Below, one piece after another: positions 1 to 8,476 of a DNA stretch of 21,714 nt. How positions within the stretch are numbered: the stretch's first letter is position 1; each line of letters opens with the position of its first letter. Source of the DNA: CAZPEV01 sp964585635 (lineage in GTDB: Bacteria > Zixibacteria > MSB-5A5 > GN15 > JAAZOE01); assembly GCA_964585635.1 (NCBI GenBank), contig CAZPEV010000043.1, positions 1 through 21,714 on the forward strand. The letters run 5' to 3'. The position numbers and the translations under genes are program-made. The notes beneath the pieces are model-generated. The model had not been told where the DNA came from, did no database searches, and worked only from the letters and a program-made list of their open reading frames with translations.

Positions 1-543
1 GGCCCGGTTCATCCGGTCGAAGGAGCGATCGTTGCCGCGCACCTGATTATGACTCTGCTCGACCCCATCCAGCGAAAACCAGATGTCGCTTATCCCCCCC
101 TCGACCAAACCGCGGGCAATCTCTTCGGTCATCAGATGCCCATTGGTTACCAGATCACACTGCAGCCCCGGCTTGGAGCCGATGTAGGCCACCAGCGGGA
201 CCAACACGTCCGGGCGCAACAGGGCATCGCCGCCGAACATCTCGAAAAACTGTGCCCCCTGCTCGGCACACATATCGACCGCCCGCTTCCATTCTTCGAG
301 GGTCATCTCTCCGGAACCGTCGGTCCGTTGCCAAAGGGTGCAGGTCTTGCATCGCGAGGTGCAGCGATAGGTTAGAAAGAAAAGGGTGTCGATCGGCCGC
401 CTGCGGTAATATCGGACCTCCCGCTTGATCAGAAAGCCCAAAAACCGTCCCCCGGCCATAAGATAGGTCCACGGCGTTCGTTTCTTGTGCATTGGGCGGG
501 GGAAGCGATCCTCTTCCCATTCCAGATTAGACTGAGGTTTCAT
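1..543 (-). CDS. Radical SAM protein, N-terminal part (gene runs off the window)
   Basis: This minus-strand reading frame stays open from an ATG at 543 (a second ATG is directly upstream at 546) to the first base of the window, giving the first 181 residues. The sequence FLTYRCTSRCKTC carries the radical SAM cluster motif C61-x3-C65-x2-C68, which holds the [4Fe-4S] cluster that cleaves S-adenosylmethionine. It is followed by typical family features: the FEMFGGDALLRPD stretch (the GGE-like SAM-binding segment) and LVTNGHLM, then WFSLDG. About 50 basic residues precede the core. The C-terminal half, which would show any SPASM or other auxiliary-cluster domain and so the substrate, lies outside the window. 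A GGAA four bases before the ATG at 543 is the only ribosome-binding sequence seen. It diverges from the carbamoyltransferase gene; a joint role in modifying a surface polymer or metabolite is inference only. Confidence 0.85.
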   Translation of the reverse strand, partial: MKPQSNLEWEEDRFPRPMHKKRTPWTYLMAGGRFLGFLIKREVRYYRRRPIDTLFFLTYRCTSRCKTCTLWQRTDGSGEMTLEEWKRAVDMCAEQGAQFFEMFGGDALLRPDVLVPLVAYIGSKPGLQCDLVTNGHLMTEEIARGLVEGGISDIWFSLDGVEQSHNQVRGNDRSFDRMNRA

Positions 544-732
544 CATTTCCAAGGAATACGTTCCCAATACCTCAACCCGTTATATTATTCTTCCGCGACC
601 CCTTTGCCGAATCGATTCCAGATAGGGTCTACTATCATATATCGACCCAATATATGGTGGAATCGACCGCCGGGACATAAATTAATTGCCCTATCCGTCG
701 GGCGGGCGCACCGGACCCCCCTCGGTTATTTA

Positions 733-761
733 TTGACTGTCCGCCGTTCGCAGACCATATT
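733..761 (+). promoter_or_regulatory. Predicted sigma-70-type promoter of the carbamoyltransferase gene
   Basis: A TTGACT -35 box (733-738) and a CATATT -10 box (756-761) are separated by exactly 17 bases. They lie 34 bases upstream of the ATG at 795, in a 250-base A+T-rich gap between divergent genes. This is a consensus match only. The rest of the gap (547-732) holds no gene I can support; it should also contain the promoter of the divergent radical SAM gene, but no good match was found on that strand. Confidence 0.5.
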
Positions 762-794
762 CCCGCAGACTCAACAGGCGAACCCGATATCCCG

Positions 795-3005
795 ATGAAC
801 ATCCTGGGAATCTCTGCATATTATCATGACAGCGCCGCCGCCCTCGTGCGGGACGGAATCATCATCGCCGCCGCCCAGGAGGAACGTTTTTCCCGCGTCA
901 AGCATGACCATCGCTTTCCCCATCGCGCCGCCAAGTACTGCCTGAAGGCCGCCGGCCTTTCCGCCGATCAGGTAGACCTGGTCGCCTTCTATGACAAGCC
1001 CTGGCTGAAATTCGAGCGCCTGCTGGAGACCTACCTCGCCTTTGCCCCCCAGGGTTGGCCGTCGTTTATGAAAGCGATGCCGCTTTGGCTTAAGGAAAAG
1101 CTCTGGCTGGAAACGCGTATTCGCACCGCTCTGCCCGGCTTCGAGGGGAAGGTCATTTTCACCGAGCATCACCAGGCCCACGCCGCCTCGGCCTACTTCC
1201 CTTCACCGTTCGACCGGGCTGCCATCTTGACCATCGACGGCGTTGGCGAATGGGCCACCGCCTCATGGGGAACCGGTCGGGGAAACAGAATCGACCTGAG
1301 GCACGAATTGCATTTTCCGCACAGCCTGGGTCTGCTCTATAGCGCCTTTACCTACTACACCGGCTTTAAGGTCAATTCCGGCGAATACAAGGTGATGGGG
1401 CTGGCGCCGTACGGCAGGCCGACCTATGCCGGCCTGATCTTCGACAAGATAATCGACCTCAAGGATGACGGCAGCTTCCGGCTCGATATGAGCTATTTCA
1501 ACTATTGCCAGGGGCTGACCATGACCTCCCCCGCCTTTCATCGCCTCTTCAAAGACCCCCCGCGTGAACCGGACGCAACCCTCCGGCAAAAGGATATGGA
1601 TCTGGCAGCCTCAGTCCAGGCCGTGACGGAAGAAATCATGCTGCGAATGGCCCGCCATGTCAGGAAAGAGACCGGCGAGAAGAAGCTATGCTTGGCCGGC
1701 GGGGTGGCGCTCAATTGTGTCGGTAACGGTCGAATCTCGCGGGAAAAGATATTCGACGACCTCTGGATTCAACCGGCCGCCGGCGACGCCGGCGGCGCCC
1801 TCGGCGCGGCACTATTCGCCTGGTACCAGGCGCAGGGGCACGAACGCGTCCCGGCGAGTGACGGCCGGGACGCCCAGCAGGGCTCCTGCCTCGGTCCGCG
1901 GTGGCGCAGTGATGAAATCGAGTCCTGGCTCCATCAGCATAGCCTCCCCGGCCACCGCCTCGCCGAGGATGAGGTACTGGAAACCACCACTGCCGCCCTG
2001 GCCGACGGCAAAATCATCGGCTGGTTTTCGGGACGGATGGAGTATGGCCCGCGCGCCCTCGGCCATCGCAGTATCCTCGGCGATCCGCGCCGGCCCGATA
2101 TGCAGGCTACCATGAACCTGAAAATAAAATTCCGGGAATCGTTTCGTCCCTTTGCTCCGGCGGTGCGCCTCGAAGATACCGCCGAATACTTTGACCTTGA
2201 TCACGCCTCGCCCTACATGCTGCTCGTGGCGTCGGTCAATCCCAATATCCGTAAGGAGCCATCGGAACCGGAGCGAGCGCTGATCGGCCTGGACCAACTG
2301 AGGGTGATGAGAAGCGGCCTTCCGGCAGTCACCCATATCGACTACTCGGCCAGAATCCAGACGGTCGACCGGCGCGACCATCCCCGCTTTCATGCCCTGC
2401 TGTCTGCGTTCAGGGAGAAGACCGGCTGCGGGGTCCTGGTCAACACGTCGTTCAACGTGCGGGGGGAACCGATCGTCTGCACCCCGCAGGATGCCTACCG
2501 CTGCTTCATGCGCACCGGGATGGACATGCTTGTGCTGGAGGATATTATCCTCTATAAACCGGAGCAGCCTCCCTTGGCGGACACCATCGCCGCCATAACG
2601 CCGGTGGAGACGCCTCCCTCGCCCCCGCCGTCATACCTCCGGCGATTCGGCCTCACCATGGCCGCCGCCTTCCTGATTTTGGGAACCATCGGCCTGTGGC
2701 GCCATAGTCTGCTCTGGCTTCCGCTGGTTCTGCTCGCCGGTCTATTTCTGATCGTCGGGATTACGTCGCCGAAAACGCTGGCTCCAGTCGAACGTCGCTG
2801 GATGGCCCTGGCCCGCTTTCTCGGCCGGATCATGACCACCGTCATCCTGACTCTGGCCTTTGCCCTGATGATTATACCGCTTGGGCTGCTTCGCCGATTG
2901 TTTGTCCATGACCCCTTGGGGCTAAAACCGGATCCTTCCTCGCCAAGCTACTGGAAGCCGGTCGACCCATCCGGCCCCGGCAGCCGCCCCGATCGGCCGT
3001 TCTAA
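795..3005 (+). CDS. NodU/CmcH-family carbamoyltransferase fused to a C-terminal SxtJ-like membrane domain
   Basis: The 736-residue protein opens with MNILGISAYYHDSAAAL, the typical start of O-carbamoyltransferases of the NodU/CmcH/TobZ family, which transfer a carbamoyl group from carbamoyl phosphate via carbamoyl-adenylate to a hydroxyl. The N-terminal Kae1-like (ASKHA) half shows the metal-binding H125-x3-H129 (EHHQAHAASAYF) and TIDGVGEWATAS. The C-terminal half has EYGPRALGHRSILGDPR (416-432). After a proline-rich linker (about 596-612) come about 125 residues with two hydrophobic stretches, SPKTLAPVERRWM and a SYW-ending tail. These match the saxitoxin-operon protein SxtJ family, normally a separate small membrane protein encoded next to such carbamoyltransferases. 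The fusion would tether catalysis to the membrane (inference). The acceptor substrate cannot be read from sequence. Family assignment is firm; the SxtJ match rests on motif recognition. The upstream Shine-Dalgarno is weak. Confidence 0.9.
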   Translation: MNILGISAYYHDSAAALVRDGIIIAAAQEERFSRVKHDHRFPHRAAKYCLKAAGLSADQVDLVAFYDKPWLKFERLLETYLAFAPQGWPSFMKAMPLWLKEKLWLETRIRTALPGFEGKVIFTEHHQAHAASAYFPSPFDRAAILTIDGVGEWATASWGTGRGNRIDLRHELHFPHSLGLLYSAFTYYTGFKVNSGEYKVMGLAPYGRPTYAGLIFDKIIDLKDDGSFRLDMSYFNYCQGLTMTSPAFHRLFKDPPREPDATLRQKDMDLAASVQAVTEEIMLRMARHVRKETGEKKLCLAGGVALNCVGNGRISREKIFDDLWIQPAAGDAGGALGAALFAWYQAQGHERVPASDGRDAQQGSCLGPRWRSDEIESWLHQHSLPGHRLAEDEVLETTTAALADGKIIGWFSGRMEYGPRALGHRSILGDPRRPDMQATMNLKIKFRESFRPFAPAVRLEDTAEYFDLDHASPYMLLVASVNPNIRKEPSEPERALIGLDQLRVMRSGLPAVTHIDYSARIQTVDRRDHPRFHALLSAFREKTGCGVLVNTSFNVRGEPIVCTPQDAYRCFMRTGMDMLVLEDIILYKPEQPPLADTIAAITPVETPPSPPPSYLRRFGLTMAAAFLILGTIGLWRHSLLWLPLVLLAGLFLIVGITSPKTLAPVERRWMALARFLGRIMTTVILTLAFALMIIPLGLLRRLFVHDPLGLKPDPSSPSYWKPVDPSGPGSRPDRPF

Positions 3006-3062
3006 TATCTCTACTGAGAAGAAGATATCGGGATGAGCGGGAAGAAATGGCCTTCTCCGAGA

Positions 3063-4181
3063 CTAACCTGCCCGCCCGGAAGATTCTTTCGCTTTGCCTC
3101 TCAGCCTGCGAATTCGATCCCCAAGAGTGAAGTAAACGGCCTGCGCCGCCTTGCCGGCGGCGGTACGGTTGAAGATAAAATACCGGAAATACGGTGTCGT
3201 CTGTTCCGTCCAGCGGAGCTTATAACTGTCAGCGTATCCCAAAAGGTCATAGACCTCGACTTCCGAGGCAAAGGCCCGTTTGACCAACTCCAAATCAAGC
3301 ACCGCCCCCGGCGCCACCGCGTCATAGGCCGACGCATATTCCGCCTTCAGACAATACTCCGTGCGGCCATGAAGGACATGAAACTCGAACGCCGCTGGCT
3401 GCCGGTCGAACAGGAGGATGGCCACCCGCCCGTATCCATGTGTCAACGCCTGGGTGATCAGAGCCGTATAGAAAAGCCTGTTCCTTTCGCCGGAAAATAA
3501 TCCAGTCCCGTTCTGGCCCTGCCAACTGCCGCGTGAGATTGCTTCCATTTGCTCCAAAGCCGCCAGGACATCGCCGGCCTGATCAAAGTTCCTTATCTCG
3601 AAACCTCCGGCCCGGTTAATCTTATTCAGACGATTGTTCAATATCTCTCGAAATTTCTTGGACAGGCGTTTGCGATATTCGTCAAAGCTTCCCACCGTCG
3701 GTATGAACGGCGATTGGCGGACCGCGCGACATTCGAAGCCGAGCCGATGATCGCGGCAAAATTCCGCCATCCACGGCCCACTCGGATACAGGTCCGGAAC
3801 ATCCTCGACATATATCAGGTCAACCCCTTCCTGCTGCAGCGTCTCGAAAAACCCGGTCATGACCCCGTCATCGCCGGTGGCGACCAGGATCCGATTGAGA
3901 TGAGAATGATCCCCGGCCAGCAGACGGGTTTCCTTGAGCGGAATCCCGCCCATCCGCCGGCGGCCAAGTATCATCGGCATAACACCGACCAGCTCTCCCT
4001 GGCGGCGAGCCGTCACGACACACAACGGCGCTTTGGGGAAGAAGGCCCGCCGGTAGTTGGCGAACCAGAAATGGCGAAGAAACGGATGGCCATCGAATCG
4101 GTCGGCCGCCATCCGATCCCATTCATCCGCCAATTCCAGAAACGGCCCATCGTCACGAATGACGGTTATCTGCGGATTCAT
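3063..4181 (-). CDS. GNAT-family acyltransferase, CelD/BcsL (Acetyltransf_6) type
   Basis: This 372-residue soluble protein belongs to the FemAB/BioF2-like GNAT group. These are double-GNAT proteins that transfer acyl or aminoacyl groups and are common in exopolysaccharide and cell-envelope gene sets. The diagnostic C-terminal pattern is present: GRTEYCLKAEYASAYDAVAPGAVLDLELV, then DLLGYADSYKLRW (312-324), the usual 'DfxxGxxxYKxxW' signature. No signal peptide or membrane segment is seen. Its ATG (4179-4181) directly follows the TAA stop of the upstream acyltransferase (TAAATG on the minus strand), so the two are almost certainly translated together. It converges on the carbamoyltransferase gene with only 57 bases between stops and no convincing terminator there. 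The substrate is unknown. Confidence 0.85.
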   Translation of the reverse strand: MNPQITVIRDDGPFLELADEWDRMAADRFDGHPFLRHFWFANYRRAFFPKAPLCVVTARRQGELVGVMPMILGRRRMGGIPLKETRLLAGDHSHLNRILVATGDDGVMTGFFETLQQEGVDLIYVEDVPDLYPSGPWMAEFCRDHRLGFECRAVRQSPFIPTVGSFDEYRKRLSKKFREILNNRLNKINRAGGFEIRNFDQAGDVLAALEQMEAISRGSWQGQNGTGLFSGERNRLFYTALITQALTHGYGRVAILLFDRQPAAFEFHVLHGRTEYCLKAEYASAYDAVAPGAVLDLELVKRAFASEVEVYDLLGYADSYKLRWTEQTTPYFRYFIFNRTAAGKAAQAVYFTLGDRIRRLRGKAKESSGRAG

Positions 4182-5270
4182 TTATTTCACGCCGCGATAA
4201 AGTTTCAGCAGCGTATAGTAGACTCGTGATTTGAATCCCGAAGGAAAGGCATAGTAGCGATAGGTTCGTCGCGTCAATGGCGCCCAGTGCCGCTTGTACC
4301 CTTCATCCCCGCGAAGAAAGTCGAACCGTTTGACGCCCTTGGTGATCAGATCTTGAATGATTAGGGCGACGATTAAGAAACCGGGACGCTGCTTGGCGAC
4401 GATCGGATCATAGCCCGTCTGATAGTCGTAATACACGTCGCCGGACAGAAAACCATATCGAAACGATACCGGCTCGGTCCCCCGAAGGAGGAATTTCAGA
4501 TAAAGCTTCCCCTGCGCTTCGATGCCGCGGGCCAATTCCCGATGAAAGGAGACATACCCCTGCCGCTCAAAACTGCTCGTATGCCCTTTCTTTTCCCGGG
4601 ACATCATATGCAGTTGCCGGGCTTTATCAAAAGCCGCTTCCAGAGACCCGATCTCGGAATAATCGACCAGACGCAGTTCCGTCGCGTTTCGTTTCAGCGT
4701 CCGGCGAACGATCTTCCGCATGTTGGCAGAATACCGTTCCATCAACTCCTCAAGGCTTCCGGGCAACTCCAGACCGGGGCAGACGTCCTGATCCTCCTTG
4801 ACCACGTAGAAGCCCCGTTCGCGCAGGTAGGTCATCAGTCCATCGGCGTTGGGTGCGTCATCGGAGACGGAGTCGAAAACCAAGAAGGCCGAACCATTCA
4901 AGGCCTGGCGCAAATGGCGCTCGAAGAAGCCATACCATTCCTGACGGTAGTCGGGATCAAGGGGCAGTTCCAGGTGCTCCGGCGATACCACCGACCGGGT
5001 CCCCAAAAGACATATCGCCTGCAGTCGGAACAGCTTGAGAAAAGAGGTCGTGACGCGATTCAGATGAATCGTCCCGCGAAGGCCTCCCGACTCGTCCCGT
5101 CCGACGATATGCTCCGCCTGCTGGTCCTGACAGAGAATTTTTTGAAATGAACTCAGCCACCCGGGACTGATGAAAAAGGCGTCACGAAACCGCCGCTGAA
5201 AAATCTCCATCTGCTCGGCCAGACCCGGCTGATCATCCAAAGAGGACAATATGTCGAAACGGATATTCAT
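4182..5270 (-). CDS. GNAT-family acyltransferase, CelD/BcsL (Acetyltransf_6) type
   Basis: This 362-residue paralogue-like neighbour of the downstream acyltransferase has the same architecture. Its C-terminal signature is FDFLRGDEGYKRHW (316-329), preceded by YKTGYDPI-type sequence (YYDYQTGYDPIVAKQRPGFL). No membrane segments or signal peptide are visible. The start at 5270 is supported by AAAGGG a few bases upstream (GAAAGGGCGA-ATG). A TATACT -10-like hexamer sits on the minus strand at 5300-5305 with no good -35 box. The tandem arrangement suggests the two enzymes act on the same or successive substrates, for example acylating a surface glycan or peptide; this is inference from context. Confidence 0.82.
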   Translation of the reverse strand: MNIRFDILSSLDDQPGLAEQMEIFQRRFRDAFFISPGWLSSFQKILCQDQQAEHIVGRDESGGLRGTIHLNRVTTSFLKLFRLQAICLLGTRSVVSPEHLELPLDPDYRQEWYGFFERHLRQALNGSAFLVFDSVSDDAPNADGLMTYLRERGFYVVKEDQDVCPGLELPGSLEELMERYSANMRKIVRRTLKRNATELRLVDYSEIGSLEAAFDKARQLHMMSREKKGHTSSFERQGYVSFHRELARGIEAQGKLYLKFLLRGTEPVSFRYGFLSGDVYYDYQTGYDPIVAKQRPGFLIVALIIQDLITKGVKRFDFLRGDEGYKRHWAPLTRRTYRYYAFPSGFKSRVYYTLLKLYRGVK

Positions 5271-5299
5271 TCGCCCTTTCCGGCTGCCGCGGATCGCAT

Positions 5300-5305
5300 A
5301 GTATA
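5300..5305 (-). promoter_or_regulatory. Possible -10 box for the acyltransferase pair
   Basis: A TATACT hexamer on the minus strand lies 30 bases upstream of the ATG at 5270, within the 210-base gap after cysK. The sequence 17 bases further upstream is not a recognisable -35 box, so this is a weak call. Nothing else was identified in the 5271-5480 gap. Confidence 0.25.
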
Positions 5306-5480
5306 GTTATCGAAACAAAACGGAAATCTATCAGTTTATTGGATCAGAAAGAAGCGAAAAAGGCGCTAATCTCAAACCAGACATTTATCGCCGCCATCGG
5401 GCAATATCTCACAATTGTATGGTTGTCCACAGGATTCCCGGGATGTCCGGCCCGGTGCGGATGGCCGCCGGAGACGAAAT

Positions 5481-6413
5481 CTAGCTGAACTCGGAATACG
5501 TCGGCGTAGACAAATACCTCTCCCCGGTGTCGCAAATGATCGTGACGATGGTCTTTCCTTTGTTTTCGGGACGCGCTGCTACCTTGAGTGAGGCGGCGAC
5601 ATTGGCGCCGGTCGAAATCCCCGCCAAAAAGCCTTCCTCGCGCACGAGTCGTCGCGTCGTCGCGATTGCTTCTTCATTCGTGATTGTGATTATCTCATCG
5701 ACCAAACCAAGATTAAGATTATCCGGCTTGAATCCGGCTCCTATCCCCTGAATTGGGTGAGGTCCCTTTTCCCCCTTGGAAAGCACCGGTGATGCTGCCG
5801 GCTCCACCGCCACGGCCAAAAAACTCGGCTTGAGCGGCTTTATATACGACGCCACCCCGCTGATGGTCCCGCCCGTACCAACACCGGATACCAGGATATC
5901 AACCTGGCCGTCGGTATCAGCCCATATCTCCGGCCCGGTCGTCAGACGATGGATTTCCGGATTGGCCGGATTCTTAAATTGCTGTGGCATAAAGGAATTC
6001 GGTATCTGCCTGACCAGATCCTCCGCTTTGGCCACGGCTCCCCCCATCCCCTCTGATCCGGGGGTAAGGATCAATTCAGCCCCAAAGGCTTTCAATAAGT
6101 TGCGCCGCTCCATCGACATCGTCTCCGGCATCGTCAGCACCAATCGATACCCCCGGACGGCGCAGACAAACGCCAGAGCAATACCGGTATTCCCCGAAGT
6201 CGGCTCCACAATCACCGTCTCCGGGCTGATCTTCCCCTCTCTCTCCGCCGCGACAATCATGGCATAGCCGATCCGGTCTTTGACCGAGGAGGCCGGGTTG
6301 TGCGATTCCATCTTGCCCAGTATCCGCGCCGAGAGCCCCCCCCCGATTCGATCCAGCGCCACCAATGGAGTTTTTCCGATCAGGTCAATAATACTATCGG
6401 CGATTCTAGCCAT
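5481..6413 (-). CDS. cysK: Cysteine synthase (O-acetylserine sulfhydrylase)
   Basis: This 310-residue fold-type II PLP enzyme makes L-cysteine from O-acetylserine and sulfide. The PLP-binding lysine is K45 in NPASSVKDR, and the substrate and phosphate loops are PTSGNTG (71-77) and GVGTGGTISG. DTGERYLST marks the normal C-terminus. Length and motifs match CysK throughout. The start is supported by AGGAG placed six bases before the ATG. It lies 14 bases downstream of the Rrf2-type regulator gene in the same direction, indicating an operon. CysM-like activity on other sulfur donors cannot be excluded from sequence, but the motif set favours CysK. Confidence 0.95.
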   Translation of the reverse strand: MARIADSIIDLIGKTPLVALDRIGGGLSARILGKMESHNPASSVKDRIGYAMIVAAEREGKISPETVIVEPTSGNTGIALAFVCAVRGYRLVLTMPETMSMERRNLLKAFGAELILTPGSEGMGGAVAKAEDLVRQIPNSFMPQQFKNPANPEIHRLTTGPEIWADTDGQVDILVSGVGTGGTISGVASYIKPLKPSFLAVAVEPAASPVLSKGEKGPHPIQGIGAGFKPDNLNLGLVDEIITITNEEAIATTRRLVREEGFLAGISTGANVAASLKVAARPENKGKTIVTIICDTGERYLSTPTYSEFS

Positions 6414-6427
6414 GGCTTCTCCTCTGC

Positions 6428-6850
6428 TCAGATATAATACATCTGCTCATCCGACTCCGCTTTCTGCTGCAGGTCATGGATGCTCATTTGTTTCAGGTAA
6501 TTCACCAAGACATCCTCCGCCTGCTTCCAGAAGGCGCTGACCGCCGTCTCAATCCGATCCCCCTCCCCGGTTTCGTGCGAGGAAACAAAGGATATCCGCC
6601 CCTCCAGGGCAATGACCACGTCATACACTGAAATAGCCGAGGCCGGTCGAGCCAACTGATATCCCCCCAGCTTGCCGCGGTTGGAATTGATCAGGCGCCC
6701 TTTCTTCAGTTGCGACAATAGTAATTCGAGGTATCGCACCGGCACGTTTTGCGTAACCGCGATCTCTTTGGCCTGAATCGGCCCCTTGCCGGTATTTTGG
6801 GCCAAATAGACAACCGCCTTAAGACCATATTGAGCCTTTGCGGAAAACAT
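6428..6850 (-). CDS. Rrf2-family transcriptional regulator, CymR-like (no cysteines)
   Basis: The 140-residue protein begins MFSAKAQYGLKAVVYLAQ, the Rrf2 winged-helix start, followed by the recognition region (VPVRYLELLLSQLKKGRLINSNRG) and the wing motif GKLGGYQLARPASAISVYDVV. It contains no cysteine, so it cannot bind a cysteine-ligated Fe-S cluster as IscR or NsrR do. Family knowledge points to CymR, the regulator of cysteine metabolism in Firmicutes that senses through CysK. Being encoded directly upstream of cysK, it probably controls cysteine synthesis by a similar route; that link is inference. No operator was recognised in the 50-base upstream gap. Confidence 0.88.
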   Translation of the reverse strand: MFSAKAQYGLKAVVYLAQNTGKGPIQAKEIAVTQNVPVRYLELLLSQLKKGRLINSNRGKLGGYQLARPASAISVYDVVIALEGRISFVSSHETGEGDRIETAVSAFWKQAEDVLVNYLKQMSIHDLQQKAESDEQMYYI

Positions 6851-6900
6851 AATATCAGTCTATCCTTCCTTCGGTCCCCGCTTTCCAATACTCTGCCCGC

Positions 6901-8271
6901 TCACCGGCCGGGATTTTTCCAGATCGTCACCTGCTCGTCACGATATAGCGGGTCACCTTTCAATCCAAAGGAGGGAAACGCCTTACGCTCATTGGGACCG
7001 TAAACTACATAGCCTGTTTCCACGATATATACGGCAGGATAGGAGAAATAATTAACCGTTTTCTGCGCCCGCTCCCGCCAATCGATCCCCAGGTGCGCCA
7101 CATGGAGCGGAAACCCCAGATATACCGCCCGATTCTCCATAAGACGGCAATTCCAATCGGACAGCAGCGGAGCCGCCAGAATCACCGTCCTGGGCGGAGT
7201 ATTGGCCGCCAGCCATTGGCCGGCCTTGGCATAGGCCTGATCAAGGTGCGGCAGGTAATATCCTTGGCGTGGATCATATTTGCCATAGCTATTTATGAGA
7301 AAACCGATCAGCAACAAAAAGGCCGCTCCGATCGCGGTTGCCCGGCGATATCCCCCGCATCGGAACACCTCGATCGCAGCCAGCGCCGCCGCAAAATACA
7401 GCATAAAGATTGGAAAGAACGGGTTGTAGTGAAACAACGCCCCGAAGACGAGGGCTATGCCGCAGAGCGTCAATAGCCTCCCGCTTCGGGAGAGGGCACA
7501 CAGAATGACCGCCGCTGCAGCATGCATCCAAATGTCCTTCACGCTGAACCCGAAACCCTCGACCAATGGAAAATAAAACGATCTGTCGGCCACGCCGGTG
7601 GTGATAATCGCGGCCGACGCCAGTCCCAACGCACAAATGGCGCCATCGATTATCGCCGGCCGTCGGAATCGCTCTATGATCACGACCGCCCCCAGGTACG
7701 GCAGAATCAGCAGCGCCAGGTAGGAATGGAGCCAGCCAAGCAGGAAGAGAGCCCCCCACCGCAGCCAGACCCGCTTCCGCTCAAATAAAGCGACAACGAC
7801 GGCAATAAAGAATGGAAAGTGATTGAATCCCCGGGCGACCAGATCTACCCCGAGGGAATTGATCAAACCGAAACCTACCGACCCGGCGCCGATTATGGCC
7901 AGACCGATCCCCCATCCGGGGGAAAAGTACCGCTTCAGAACCAGGGCCAGTAGCGCCAGCATCAACAAATTGGCGATCCGCATCGCTAGGTACGGATTGG
8001 TGAAAAGCGAGATCAGCATGGTGGGATAATACTGCGCAAAAGACTGACTCAGGGGAACGCCTCCGTAGGCTGGATTCTGCGGCGGGAAATCAACCTTCAT
8101 TTGATTAAGGATTCCGGCATAATAGAGGAAATCGACATCGGCCGGGGTATCGAAATGCAGCCTCCCGTCGGCCGGAAGATACGTTCCGATCAGCAGTTGC
8201 CCGGCAAGATAGATCAGCAGAACAACCACCAAAATAAGCCTGTCGAGCGATATCTCACGGATCCGGACCAT
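6901..8271 (-). CDS. Multi-pass membrane protein, GT-C glycosyltransferase-like
   Basis: This 456-residue protein has about ten hydrophobic helices over residues 10-340 and a soluble C-terminal part of roughly 110 residues. After the first helix comes DTPADVDFLYYAGILNQM and FPPQNPAYGGVPL, followed by YYPTML. This layout of acidic residues in the first external loop, then FPPxNP, recalls GT-C superfamily lipid-linked-sugar transferases and the DUF2298-like membrane proteins. I do not recognise a specific family, and no catalytic motif is certain. It is transcribed towards the Rrf2-cysK operon with a 50-base gap. No Shine-Dalgarno precedes the ATG. Confidence 0.75.
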   Translation of the reverse strand: MVRIREISLDRLILVVVLLIYLAGQLLIGTYLPADGRLHFDTPADVDFLYYAGILNQMKVDFPPQNPAYGGVPLSQSFAQYYPTMLISLFTNPYLAMRIANLLMLALLALVLKRYFSPGWGIGLAIIGAGSVGFGLINSLGVDLVARGFNHFPFFIAVVVALFERKRVWLRWGALFLLGWLHSYLALLILPYLGAVVIIERFRRPAIIDGAICALGLASAAIITTGVADRSFYFPLVEGFGFSVKDIWMHAAAAVILCALSRSGRLLTLCGIALVFGALFHYNPFFPIFMLYFAAALAAIEVFRCGGYRRATAIGAAFLLLIGFLINSYGKYDPRQGYYLPHLDQAYAKAGQWLAANTPPRTVILAAPLLSDWNCRLMENRAVYLGFPLHVAHLGIDWRERAQKTVNYFSYPAVYIVETGYVVYGPNERKAFPSFGLKGDPLYRDEQVTIWKNPGR

Positions 8272-8476
8272 GGCAAGAGGAAATATATAGGTCGGCGCGG
8301 TGGGAAGGAAGATATTTGCGTCTCCCCGGGCAAAGACGGGACGATCCCTTGCCGTATAATGACCATGTAGACAATCGCCCGTTTTTTTGCTGACAAGAGT
8401 ATAAAAATGGGCTTATTTGGCCGATATACGGATATGAAATCCATCATATCCAATGTGCTGGGAAGGTAGGAACAAT

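Noticed and set aside
795..3005. The carbamoyltransferase as a hydrogenase maturation enzyme
   Set aside because: It lacks the acylphosphatase and zinc-finger domains of HypF, which is encoded separately within the operon.
3006..3062. Shared terminator between the convergent carbamoyltransferase and acyltransferase genes
   Set aside because: Only an imperfect GGAGAAGG/TTCTTCC-type inverted repeat is present, with no T run.
8377..8412. Inverted repeat GCCCGTTTTT / AAAAATGGGC as a terminator
   Set aside because: It lies between divergent genes where no transcript should end, the loop is 16 bases and one pair is G-T.
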